DNA of 64,000 nt from Macquaria australasica. Its lineage: Eukaryota > Chordata > Actinopteri > Centrarchiformes > Percichthyidae. Under the pieces are notes generated by a model. It did not search any database. It saw nothing but the letters and a program-made list of their open reading frames with translations, and had not been told where the DNA came from. A program made the translations under genes and the position numbers. The DNA is taken from NCBI GenBank assembly GCA_005408345.1, contig SEMN01000702.1, positions 62,001 to 126,000 of the forward strand. The letters run 5' to 3'. This document shows positions 22,791-32,372 of the stretch, one piece after another (the stretch's first letter is position 1; each line of letters begins with the position of its first letter).

Positions 22791-24745
22791 TTTAGAATCC
22801 AGGACTTATAAAACCAAAACTATCCATATAGCCAGATATCACTACATGTAAGTAAGAAAAGATGTTTTTCATTTAATTTGGGTGAACTAGCATTTTAATT
22901 GACTTTCAGGATTTTACTGTAACTAGTCCCTTTCTGTAGGGACATTTCTCACTTGATAACATTGACCAGAATTTGGACAAATAGACTCTGCAGGGTCTCA
23001 GTATGTACGAATGGTAAACACTTCTTTAGGCCCATGTTTTTGGACTACATTGTTTTTAGTAGCAGTAAATTATACCTTAGGACTGACTGGGAGGAGGCAC
23101 AGTGGCTCGGCAGTTAGCACTGTCACTGTCTCTGAGTTCTGTCAGAGTGAAAAATGTCAAGGCTTCAAGTCTATTATGGAACATTGCAAATCCATTTTGT
23201 AAGACCATCTGCATTGTCTGCTTCTCTTTTCTTCAGCAGCTGGACGGAGGGGGCGGGGATGGTGGTTGCAGACAGACAGACAGATTGAGCAGATGGCTCA
23301 CACACGCCCTGGTTCCAATTAATCTCTGGCTTTAACTGCAACTCTTCTTAACCTGAAGTCGCTGGCCCAATGATCGAGCTACACCAAAACCCATATGGCT
23401 GGAAAACTCGCACAGGTGGCAGTTCATCCCCGGCATGCTGCCAGAGCAACATACTAACATAGCTGACACAAAAAACACACACACCATTACACACTTACTC
23501 GTGTGTACTAGTTACACTCAGCACAGATATACGCACACTCAAATATAAAATTCACACTACTGTAACATTTAACTCTTTAACTTTAACTCTTACAGAACTA
23601 TCAGACTTCATGAGAACATTGTGAGCATATGCTGAGTGTATGAAACAAGAAGTAACAATAGAAAGTTGATGTAGTAGACAATAGTAGTAAATACATTATT
23701 TCATCATAAAAGATTTTTGAAAAGAAGACACGTCACCTGATTGTGTTTTATGGCTCAGTTTGGTTAATGCTGAAACCTTGCCAGCAAAGTTTGGCCGGGT
23801 TTCAGACTGAGGATTTTTTTTTTTCTGATGAGAGAATATTTCCAGCACATTTCTGTATTTATGTTTTTGTTTTTTTAAGTTTTATTTGTGCTAGTAACAG
23901 GCTTCTGATATGCCCACTGAGCTACTGAGTAAAAGTCAGGAATAGGTCTTTTTCCATCAGTCAAAATCTGGATTCCAGGTTTTGCTCAAAACTATCCAGG
24001 TAACTCAGTAAACCTGCTCCAATTGGAATGGGACAGTGGAGTTGCTCAAGTTCAAAAACAAAACATTACTTTGAGTTTTCTGATCTGCCACTTCTGTTGT
24101 CAAGGTCTAGTTAAGCTTAGGCAACTAACAGGCCTTTTTCACTGCAGACATTTTAACATGTCACAGGAGGAAAATAAATGAGTGATGGCTGAATTCCATT
24201 TAGCTGCTTCAGTTTGAGGGTCCTGGTATTGTGCATGCTGGTTCACGGTCACTGTCATGGCTTACTGGGACACTTGATGTCTGCAGTGACGAATGCCTGC
24301 TTGTTAAAGTTATAATCATTTTGATTCCAGTCCTGGCTGATTTGGCGACACCTGTTGTGGTAGAAAATGACTGAATTGTGTATGTTAAAATTGCTGAATC
24401 AGTGTCAAATCATCTGTTGAATAACTCACAAGGGGCATTTCAACCTTTGAGGAGAGAGAAGGTTCAGACTGTCCTGTCGTAAAGATTAGAAGACCTTGGG
24501 GTGTCTCAATTTCCAATTTCTATGCTTGTTGGAAACTGGTTCTGACTAGAATTTCTTGTTTAGAGAGAAGACAAGATAGCTAGCCATAAACGCCTTGTTC
24601 TCATTGCAGCTATGCTATAACTAGGCTGGTGGGGGTGTACCGCATATAATGCCATCAGATGTAGAAATGTTACTGAGTTTAGCTTATGGTGCTGAATGGA
24701 CAAATGTTAAAGACAACTTCATCATGCCTCCAGCTACTGTAAAAT
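22791..24745. other. Mostly unassigned DNA with a SINE-like fragment
   Basis: 23091-23131 (AGTGGCTCGGCAGTTAGCAC) resembles the A-box half of a tRNA-derived fish SINE; the B-box half is missing. The rest holds short CA patches (23470-23480) and no supported gene. Confidence 0.45.
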
Positions 24746-25349
24746 GTGACTGGATGCCAGATGGCGCTAGAGACATATGTCTCAGCCAATTTTAGTGTCG
24801 TCGCTGCATATCACCAGGGACCAGAAGAGTATGTAACAGAGTTTATCAGTCGCTTTCAGTTTGTGTGGCAGGCATTTCCAGCACCCCCTCCCCCTCCTCA
24901 TACTATATCCCATCCAATTGGAAATCAAAATAAGGCATAGGGATGCCTACAAGAAAGCAGTACTACCTCTGAGATGCACGCCACTAAAATGAAATTGTCT
25001 AACTCACCAAGGGAGGACCCAATGACAGATGTTGTTAATGTTGCTTGACAGTGGAGTTACTCTTTCAGCAGTGGGTACAACTGTAAAAACTTGCAAACCT
25101 TCGTCAAAGCATGTTGCTACTATGGATGAAGATGGGATTCCTTTGATAGAGCCTGTTTCAAAACCTGCTCGTGTTGATTAGGTCTAATTCTATAGAGCAG
25201 TCTTTTTGGAATTCTCTCCAGTGAGCCTGTTAGACAGAGATGCTTCATGTGCACTAAATGCTGCTATTTACTGTACGGCTGATGGTCTGTATTTAGAGCT
25301 TCCTGATGAAAAGTTGTTTCAGGCCAGAGGAATTGTTTTGCATCACTGA
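24746..25349 (+). pseudogene. Endogenous-retrovirus-like gag/protease relic
   Basis: 24746-24940 is an open stretch with a gag capsid-like segment (EEYVTEFISRFQFVWQ). Further on, frame 25041-25349 holds a retropepsin-like start, LLDSGVT, with the catalytic D-S-G, followed after two stop codons (TAG 25179, TAA 25185) by a PVSLLDRDA..LNAAIYCT segment. That segment resembles the C-terminal half of a retroviral protease and the start of pol. Gag and protease lie in different frames and no reverse transcriptase or LTR was recognised nearby. It is an old, inactive copy of uncertain retroviral lineage; the assignment rests on short motifs. Confidence 0.5.
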
Positions 25350-25695
25350 CTCTTCTCACATTCTACTGCTGTCTCGTCCACTTTTTAACTTTTTTTGTGA
25401 TCTCTTGGGCCTATTGTGAAGAGACTCCTATCACACAAACACCTAGAAAGAGGCATACACACACACACACACACAGCCTATAACTACTCCTCTAGGTTGC
25501 TTACATTCTTTTTCTGGCACTGTGTGGTTGATTGCCCTGCCTGTATCAGACCCACCTCAGACTTCTCTGTAACAATATACACTTGCTCCAAAACCACATT
25601 ATTGACCTCCTTTAGAGTTGGCAGAGGTTCCAGTGTCGTTATGGGTGTTGCACAAAAATCATGTTGGTTTGGTGACTTCAGCTCCTCCACATATG
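25350..25695. other. Unassigned DNA with a CA tract
   Basis: A CA repeat lies at 25457-25474. No gene supported. Confidence 0.4.
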
Positions 25696-26198
25696 CCCTC
25701 TTTCCACCAAATTAGTTCTGGTTCTTGAACCAATTCCTTTCAGGATTTTTGGAACCTTGGTGCTAGCTAGCAAACCAGCCCACGTTCTCACCAGTTTTCA
25801 GCGGAACCATTGTAATCAAGGAGCGTTGCACAATGCACAACGGAAGTAAACAGTAGTAGCAAGATGGCAGATTGCATTGATTACCTGCAAGCTTTTGTTC
25901 TGTTATTACAGATATTTGTTTTAATACAAAAATCAACTATTACCTAGTACCAGACTATCACCATAGTAGACCATAGACAATGGTTGCCTTCTCCATTCTC
26001 ACTTTCCAACCTGTAGAATATGACATGCCCACTGATGTCATCACAGCTCGCACTTCAAGTCAAGGAAAACCTGCTAACTTTTAGTTCCAGATGGGAACCA
26101 AAATTTCAGGTTCAGAACCAATTTATTTTTGGTTGAAATGCTCCAAAATTAGGTGTGCAAACCAGAACGGAACCTGTTCCATGTTGGTGGAAAAGGGG
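25696..26198. mobile_element. MITE-like element with CCC(T/C)(C/T)TTTCCACCAA termini
   Basis: The left end is CCCTCTTTCCACCAA (25696-25710). The right end read inward is CCCCTTTTCCACCAA (26198-26184), matching at 13 of 15 positions. The subterminal parts share GTTC-rich blocks (TTCTGGTTCTTGAACC and CCAGAACGGAACC). About 503 bp with no transposase. No convincing target duplication was found, so the superfamily is open. A Gypsy element has inserted right at its right end. Confidence 0.6.
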
Positions 26199-26202
26199 TG
26201 AT
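26198..26202. repeat. Target-site duplication, left copy (GTGAT)
   Basis: GTGAT immediately precedes the 5' LTR, and the same five bases follow the 3' LTR at 31544-31548. A 5-bp duplication is normal for Ty3/Gypsy integrases. Confidence 0.9.
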
Positions 26203-26667
26203 TGTTATGCCATGCAATGTTTGTTAAGTTTATTTAATTAAGTTATCTTGTGCTCCGGTTGTCTTGTCATTTCCTGTTTTATTTTGACATTCAAGTATCC
26301 CTCTCGTTTCAGGTGTTTTGACTTCCTGCCCTTGTGTGTCTTCCGCCGTCTGATTGTCTTCCCCCGCCCTGATTGTTTTCACCTGTTCCCCATTACCTTG
26401 TGTATTTATAGTCTGTGTCTCCCTTTGTCCTTTGCCAGTTCGTCTTGTCGTGATGTCAGAGAACCAGTTTATATTCTACTCTCTTGTCAAGTATCCGTGT
26501 TTTTGGTCAGGTCATTGTTTTGTTTGTTCTAGCCATGAGTGCTTTTTCCCTCTTTGGAGTGGTTTTTTGTTTATTGAACCTTTCTTTAGTAAAGACTCTT
26601 TTCGTTGTTTTGACACTTTTTGTCTGAGTCGTGCTTTTGGATCCAGTTCGTGTGAACAGTCTTAACA
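26203..26667 (+). repeat. 5' LTR (465 bp)
   Basis: Begins TGTTATGCC and ends CTTAACA. It has a TATTTATA box at 26403-26410, and the R region is predicted to start at 26434. It is closely similar to 31054-31543 along its full length, apart from the CT tract there and small indels. Confidence 0.95.
26403..26410 (+). promoter_or_regulatory. TATA box of the 5' LTR
   Basis: TATTTATA; 31 bp downstream (26434) begins GCCAGTTCGT, the sequence complementary to the PBS, which should be the transcript 5' end. The 3' LTR has the same box at 31251-31258. Confidence 0.7.
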
Positions 26668-26669
26668 GT

Positions 26670-26679
26670 ACGAACTGGC
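26670..26679 (+). other. Self-priming primer-binding site
   Basis: ACGAACTGGC lies 2 bp after the LTR end. Its exact complement, GCCAGTTCGT, is at 26434-26443, at the predicted first bases of the RNA. It does not start TGG next to the LTR as a tRNA-primed site would. This matches the Tf1/sushi mode of priming. Confidence 0.75.
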
Positions 26680-26684
26680 CAGTT

Positions 26685-27748
26685 ATGGATCCAGCCGGCT
26701 ATGAACAGCTCAAGGTGACGCTACGATCTCAAGGCGGCCGCCTTAAGCAGCATGAGGATCAGCTGATGTCCATTGAACACGGTGTCTTGGGCCTGACCAG
26801 TCGCCAGGAGGGGTTCCAATCTTCAGTAACAACGCAGATCAATCATCTGGCTGCTGAAATACATCGTGTGCTCACCCATCTGAAACCAGATCCGTCACCG
26901 CAGTCAGCTTCAGAAATCGTGCCAGAGGTTACCGGAACCCCGCATACTCCACCGGCTGCACCGTCTCTGCATCTGGCCCCTCCAGAAAAGTTTTCGGGTG
27001 AGACCAATGACTGTCGCCCGTTCTTGGTTCAGTGTGACTTACATTTTTCGCAACGGTCCACAGCATTCCCCACCGAACGCTCTCAGGTGGCTTTCATGAT
27101 CTCCCACCTAACTGGTCGGGTGGCAGCATGGGCCACCGCTGAATGGTCAAGGCATTCACCAGTTTGTGGATCTCAAGCTGTTTAAAATCTTAAACAGACT
27201 ATCACTTAAAAAGATTTTTGATCATACATCGTCAGGAAGAGAAGCAGCCAGGGCCTTGGTTAAGTTGCAACAAAACCATCGCCGTGTTTCAGACTATGCT
27301 ATAGACTTCCGTACATTAGCCGCTGATAGCGGGTGGAACGCATCTGCGTTGTTGGACGCTTTTGTTAATGGATTATCTGACTCCATTCAGGATCAGTTAA
27401 TTCCGTTAGAGTTACCGGATGATTTGGACTCTGTCATAGCATTAGCTATCCGGATAGACAATCGCTTGAGGGAGAGACGTCAAATGAAGCCCCAAATCCC
27501 TTCCCGGAGACTCAACCATGGCCCTCCATCCGATCCTGCCTACAGAGAAGACTTTGCACCTATCACCATATTCCCCTCCGGACACGGCCGCTTCTCCAGG
27601 GCCCAAGGAAGAGCCGATGCAGTTGGGGCGGGCCTGCCTGTCCGGCGAGGACCGCCGGCGCCGGTTGCAGCAAGGAAGGTGTTTTTATTGTGGCGAACAA
27701 GGACACCTACTCGCCGCCTGTCCGGTAAAAGGAAGGGCTCATCAGTGA
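26685..27748 (+). pseudogene. gag: gag (structural polyprotein), two frameshifts
   Basis: The true ATG is at 26685 (MDPAGYEQLKV), 17 bp past the LTR. A first block (26685 to about 27165) holds the N-terminal part with the PEKFSGE segment and WATAEWS, where the frame breaks. The capsid continues from about 27166 in another frame (REAARALVKLQQ, YAIDFRTLA, DAFVNGL). A second break near 27515-27530 shifts into the frame with the CCHC zinc knuckle CFYCGEQGHLLAACP (27680-27724), which ends at a TGA at 27746-27748. Gag forms the virus-like particle and binds the RNA. Intact relatives have one continuous frame, so both breaks are damage. Confidence 0.85.
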
Positions 27749-30700
27749 AGAGGAGGACACTGGTGAGTCGACTGTCGGCATCCGACTTTCCTCCTCGTTC
27801 TCTGACCTCGGTACAGGTAAAGAGTAATGACAAACTTTTGTCTTTAGGGGCGCTACATGACTCGGGGGCAGATGAGAGTTTGATGGACTGGAAACTAGCT
27901 AACAAGCTGAATGTCCACATTGAACCCTTACATCAGCCTTTAGAGGCCAGTGCGTTAGATGGTCGAGTACTTTTTAGCGTAACCCACAAAACTGAACCCA
28001 TTGCTGTTGTGAACAAAATTCACCGGGAAATGATGACTTTTCACTTGTTTAATTCAGCCCAACATCCCCTTATTCTAGGTTACCCTTGGCTTAAGAAACA
28101 CAGTCCTCATATTGACTGGGGCACTGGGGAGGTAGTAGGATGGGGTAGGAACTGCATGCACTGTATTCAAGTAAAGGAAGCGAAATTTGTCGTGGGTGCA
28201 GTGGTGGCGAAAGGTTCAGAGTTGACAACAGTGCCCTCCTGTTATCATGACTTAGGTGAAGTTTTCAGTAAAATTAAGGCCACGACTCTCCCTCCCCACA
28301 GACCTTATGACTGCGCCATAGACTTCGTTCAGGGGGCCTCTCTACCTAAGGGGTGGCTGTATTCCATTTCGGGTCCGGAAAAAAGGCTATGGAGGAGTAC
28401 ATAGACACCTCCTTAAAAGCAGGGTTAATCCGTCCCTCCTCCTCACCTGTAGGCGCAGGATTTTTCTTTGTTGAGAAGAAAGACGGGTCCCTCAGGCCTT
28501 GCATTGATTACTCGCCTTTAAACGAAATCACTATCAAGAATCGGTATCCACTCCCTCTGATATCTTCAGCTTTTGAACAGCTTCAGGAGGCTAAGATATT
28601 CACCAAACTAGATCTCAGGAACGCCTATCATCTAGTCAGGATTCGAGAGGGGGATGAGTGGAAAACCGGTTTTAATACGCCCACTGGACATTATGAATAT
28701 CTGGTTATGCCTTTTGGGTTAACCAACGCCCCTGCTGTTTTTCAGGCATTAGTAAATGATGTTCTCAGAGACTTCCTAAATCATTTTGTGTTCGTCTATC
28801 TGGATGACATACTGATTTACTCAGCTGACGAACGATCTCACACACACCATGTCCGTCAGGTTCTGCAGCGCTTGCTGCAGAATCACCTATATGTTAAAGC
28901 TGAGAAGTGTCGGTTCCATGTCCAGACAGTCTCATTCCTGGGATTCATTATATCCCCGGGTCAGACTCGGATGGATCCGGTCAAGGTCAGGGCGGTTTCT
29001 GAGTGGCCGACTCCTGATAGCCGCAAAAAGGTGCAACAGTTCCTGGGGTTTGCAAACTTTTATAGAAATTTCAGCGTGATAGCGGCCCCACTCCATGTTC
29101 TCACCTCCCCAAACACATCTTTCCGTTGGACTTCTCAAGCGGAGGAGGCTTTCAACAGACTCAAAACATTGTTCACCACTGCCCCGGACCGTACCGAACC
29201 CCTGTAGGCAATTTGTGGTGGAGGTTGATGCTTCCAATGAGGGGGTGGGGGCTGTTTTGTCTCAACGGTCCGAGTCGGACCATAAACTTCACCCCTGTGC
29301 TTTCCTCTCCCGTAAGCTGTCCCCAGCAGAGAGGAACTATGATGTGGACAACCGTGAACTGTTGGCTGTGAAGGTAGCTCTCGAGGAATGGAGACATTGG
29401 TTGGAGGGGGCCCAGCAACCTTTCCTGGTGTTAACCGACCACAAGAACCTGGAATACATACGTAAAGCTAAACGGTTGAATTCTAGGCAAGCTAGGTGGT
29501 CTTTGTTTTTCAATCGTTTTAACTTTACTTTGTCTTACAGGCCAGGCTCCCAGAACACCAAGCCTGATGCCCTGTCACGACTTTTCGATCCAGAGATCAC
29601 AGCCAAGAAACCAGAAGCCATTCTGCCACTGAATCGTGTGGTGGGAGCGGTAACCTGGCCAATAGAATCGGAGGTGAAGCGAGTAATCGGTGAGAACCCA
29701 GCACCTAGTGGATGTCCTCCAAACCGCTTGTTTGTTCCTGTCTCCATGCGTCCACAGGTCATATATTGGGCTCACACCACCCTGCTCACCTGCCATCCAG
29801 GGGTCAAGCGTACCATGTTTGTGATCAAGCAACGGTTTTGGTGGCCCTCCATGGAACGGGAGGTGAGGGAGTATGTGGGAGCTTGTTCCGTCTGTGCCAG
29901 GAATAAAACCTCTTCCAGATCACGGATGGGGCTGCTTCAACCACTGCCCATTCCCAGCCGGCCCTGGTCTGAGATTTCCCTGGACTTCGTCACCGGCCTG
30001 CCCATGTCAGAAGGTAACACCACCGTGCTCACGGTGGTGGACCGCTTTTCTAAAATGACACATTTCATTGCTCTGCCCAAGCTGCCGTCGGCAAAAGAGA
30101 CGGCAGAAGTCATGTTACGTCATGTGTTTCGTCTACATGATTTTCCCAAAGACATTGTCTCAGACCGGGGCCCCCAGTTCATCTCGCGGTTTTGGAAGGA
30201 GTTCTGCAGCCTCATCAGAGCCTCTGTCAGTTTGTCTTCTGGCTATCACCCGGAATCCAATGGCCAGACGGAGCATCTCAACCAGGAGCTGGAGACAAGT
30301 CTTCGCTGCCTGGTCTCCCAGAACCCGTCGTCGTGGAGTAAACATCTCTCCTGGGTAGCGTACGCGCACAACACGCTGCCTACCTTTGCCACCGGTTTAT
30401 CACCTTTTCAGTGTGCATATGGTTACCAGCCGCCCCTGTTTAAGGAGTCAGAGAAGGAGGTTGCTGTCCCGTCGGCTCACGCTTTGTTCCGGCGATGTCA
30501 CCGTGTCTGGTCGGCTACTCGTCGGATCCTGATGAGGACCTCCCGACGCATGAAGGTGGCGGCAGATCGGAGGCGCCGGCCTGCTCCGGCCTATCAGGTT
30601 GGCCAGAAGATTTGGCTCTCAACGCGGGATTTGCCTCTTCACGTCGTCTCCAGAAAACTGGCTCCCAGGTTCATGGGTCCCTTCCCCATTTCTAAAGTGA

Positions 30701-31089
30701 TTAATTCTGCCGCTGTTCGTCTGCGTCTTCCCAGGTCTCTGAGGGTGCATCCCACCTTCCATGTGGGATGTCTCAAACCTGTGGAGGAGAGCGCCATGGT
30801 TCCCGCTTCCAAGCCCCCTCCTCCCCCCCGAATGGTTGATGGAGGCCTGGTTTATTCGGTCAAGCGCTTGCTAGCCGTCCGCAAACGAGGAAGGGGGAGG
30901 CAGTTTCTTGTGGACTGGAAGGGTTATGGACCTGAGGAACGTTCTTGGATGCCACCCAGCTTCATTATGGACCAGAGCCTGGTGGACGATTTTTACAGGC
31001 GACACCCACATGAGTCTGGGCCGTCAGGTGTTGGCCCTAGAGGGGGGGGGTACTGTTATGCCACGCAATGTTTAAGTTTATTTAGTTAA
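27749..31089 (+). pseudogene. pol: pol: protease, RT, RNase H, integrase, chromodomain; two frameshifts
   Basis: Domains are collinear with Ty3/Gypsy pol. Protease has D-S-G-A at 27859-27870. Near 28350-28400 the frame shifts. RT follows with the motif YLDD at 28797-28808. A second shift near 29195-29205 leads into RNase H (VDAS at 29224, then DNRELLA and LTDHKNL). Integrase keeps a zinc-binding H...H and CSVC segment, then D (29983), D (30163) and E (30271) with exact DD35E spacing, then a GPF module. A chromodomain (about 30839-31000, FLVDWKGYG and ERSWMP) ends it and would tether integration to chromatin. The stop lies 33 bp inside the 3' LTR. Protease is offset -1 relative to the zinc-knuckle end of gag, as expected for frameshift expression; no canonical slippery heptamer was seen. 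Confidence 0.9.
31039..31050 (+). other. Polypurine tract
   Basis: AGAGGGGGGGGG ends three bases before the 3' LTR and would prime plus-strand synthesis. It lies inside the pol frame. Confidence 0.85.
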
Positions 31090-31543
31090 GTTATCTTGTG
31101 CTCCGGTTGTCTTGTCATTTCCTGTTTTATTTTGACATTCAAGTATCCCTCTCATTTCAGGTGTTTTGACTTCCTGCCCTTGTGTGTCTTCCGCCGACTG
31201 ATTGTCTTCCCCCGCCCTGATTGTTTCCACCTGTTCCCCATTACCTTGTGTATTTATAGTCTGTGTCTCCCTTTGTCCTTTGCCAGTTCGTCTCGTCGTG
31301 ATGTCAGAGAACCAGCGTTTATGTTTCTCTCTCTCTCTCGCTCTCTCTCTCGCTCTCGCTCTCGCTCTCGCGTATCCGTGTTTTTGGTCAGGTTTTTGTT
31401 TGTTCTAGCCGTGAGTGCTTTTTCCCTCTTTGGAGTGGTTTTTTGTTTATTGAACCTTTCTTTAGTAAAGACTCTTTTCGTTGTTTTGACACTTTTTGTC
31501 TGAGTCGTGCTTTTGGATCGAGTTCGTGTGGACAGTCTTAACA
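31054..31543 (+). repeat. 3' LTR (490 bp)
   Basis: Begins TGTTATGCC, ends CTTAACA, and is followed by the duplicated GTGAT (31544-31548). It is longer than the 5' LTR mainly because of a CTCTCG/CT tract at about 31325-31371, absent from the other LTR. Confidence 0.95.
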
Positions 31544-31548
31544 GTGAT

Positions 31549-31960
31549 AGAGGTACTTTAAATCCAAATGCAGGGCTGCCGCTATTAAAACAATATCATG
31601 TAGCACAGGAAGCGGTTAAAGGCATTAAACCTGTCATTGATTCTCTTCTTTGAGAGGTGTTTTAGCTCCGACCCTCAAGCCCCTGTAATACACCCATCCT
31701 CCCCGTCCCTAATGCCAACTGACCTGGAAAATGGCACTTTGTGCAAGGTCTTGTGTTCAGCATTGTTTTCTTTTTCATTGCATCCTGATGTCTTTGTTCT
31801 CAACTTTGAGGGTCAGCAACACATAGGGCCGTGCAGAAGAGAGGTCATTACAGAATGTAAATACATTGAATGGCTATTGCAGAAAACATGCCGACCATAA
31901 ACAGCACCAAATAAAGGGTATGAAATACTGAAAAAATTAAAGGATTATAACTTTAATGTT
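31549..31960. other. Unassigned DNA
   Basis: Sequence downstream of the Gypsy insertion. No gene or repeat recognised. Confidence 0.4.
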
Positions 31961-31964
31961 TTAA

Positions 31965-32368
31965 CCCTTTGAACTCGTCAATAGAAATGGTCTGCTTGTG
32001 CCTACATTGGTATTTCTTGGAGTATCTTCAAATGCTTCATATCCCTAAAATATGTACAACCTCAGCTAAAAGGCTGTAAGTCAATAAACCATAATGACTG
32101 ATAAAATGACTGAATCTGTCATAAATTATCATAAACGGTGCCATCGCACGTTGTCAGCACGTTTTGCAGCACACATAACGTAATGCAATGACATCAACTT
32201 GCGACACAAGCCTACAATGTGATGATGCGAAAGACAGAAGTCTTAGCTTTCAGCTGCAGAGAGAATGAATACTCTAGCTATTACGGTTTTTATTTTAGAT
32301 CACTTTAAACAGGATTATGCAAATGACCTCCAGTTCGGGGCCGAACTGGGGATTCCGTTTTCAAAGGG
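31965..32368. mobile_element. piggyBac-type MITE (404 bp)
   Basis: The ends are CCCTTTGAA on the left and its complement TTCAAAGGG on the right (one base is displaced by an extra T), directly flanked by TTAA at 31961-31964 and 32369-32372. TTAA duplication with CCC-beginning ends is the piggyBac signature. Near the right end is a hairpin with 9-bp arms (CCAGTTCGG, 32330-32338 and 32341-32349), which resembles the subterminal inverted repeats of that superfamily. No transposase frame is present. Confidence 0.8.
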
Positions 32369-32372
32369 TTAA

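Larger units (their letters stand above)
26203..31543 (+). mobile_element. Nearly full-length Ty3/Gypsy (Tf1/sushi-type) retrotransposon
   Basis: A 5341-bp element with two LTRs, a self-priming PBS, gag with a zinc knuckle, then protease, reverse transcriptase, RNase H, integrase and a C-terminal chromodomain, a polypurine tract and a 5-bp target duplication. The pol order and the chromodomain place it in the chromovirus branch. No envelope gene is present. The LTRs differ by about nine substitutions plus a few indels over some 440 alignable bases, so the insertion is fairly recent. Frameshifts in gag and pol make it non-autonomous now. Confidence 0.95.

Noticed and set aside
26248..26665. 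Overlapping frames in the 5' LTR (also 31096-31503 in the 3' LTR)
   Set aside because: They lie in LTR DNA, contain no domain and are present only because the LTRs are similar.
27540..27920. Minus-strand frames across gag, pol and LINE coding regions
   Set aside because: They are shadows of the real plus-strand frames with no domain of their own.
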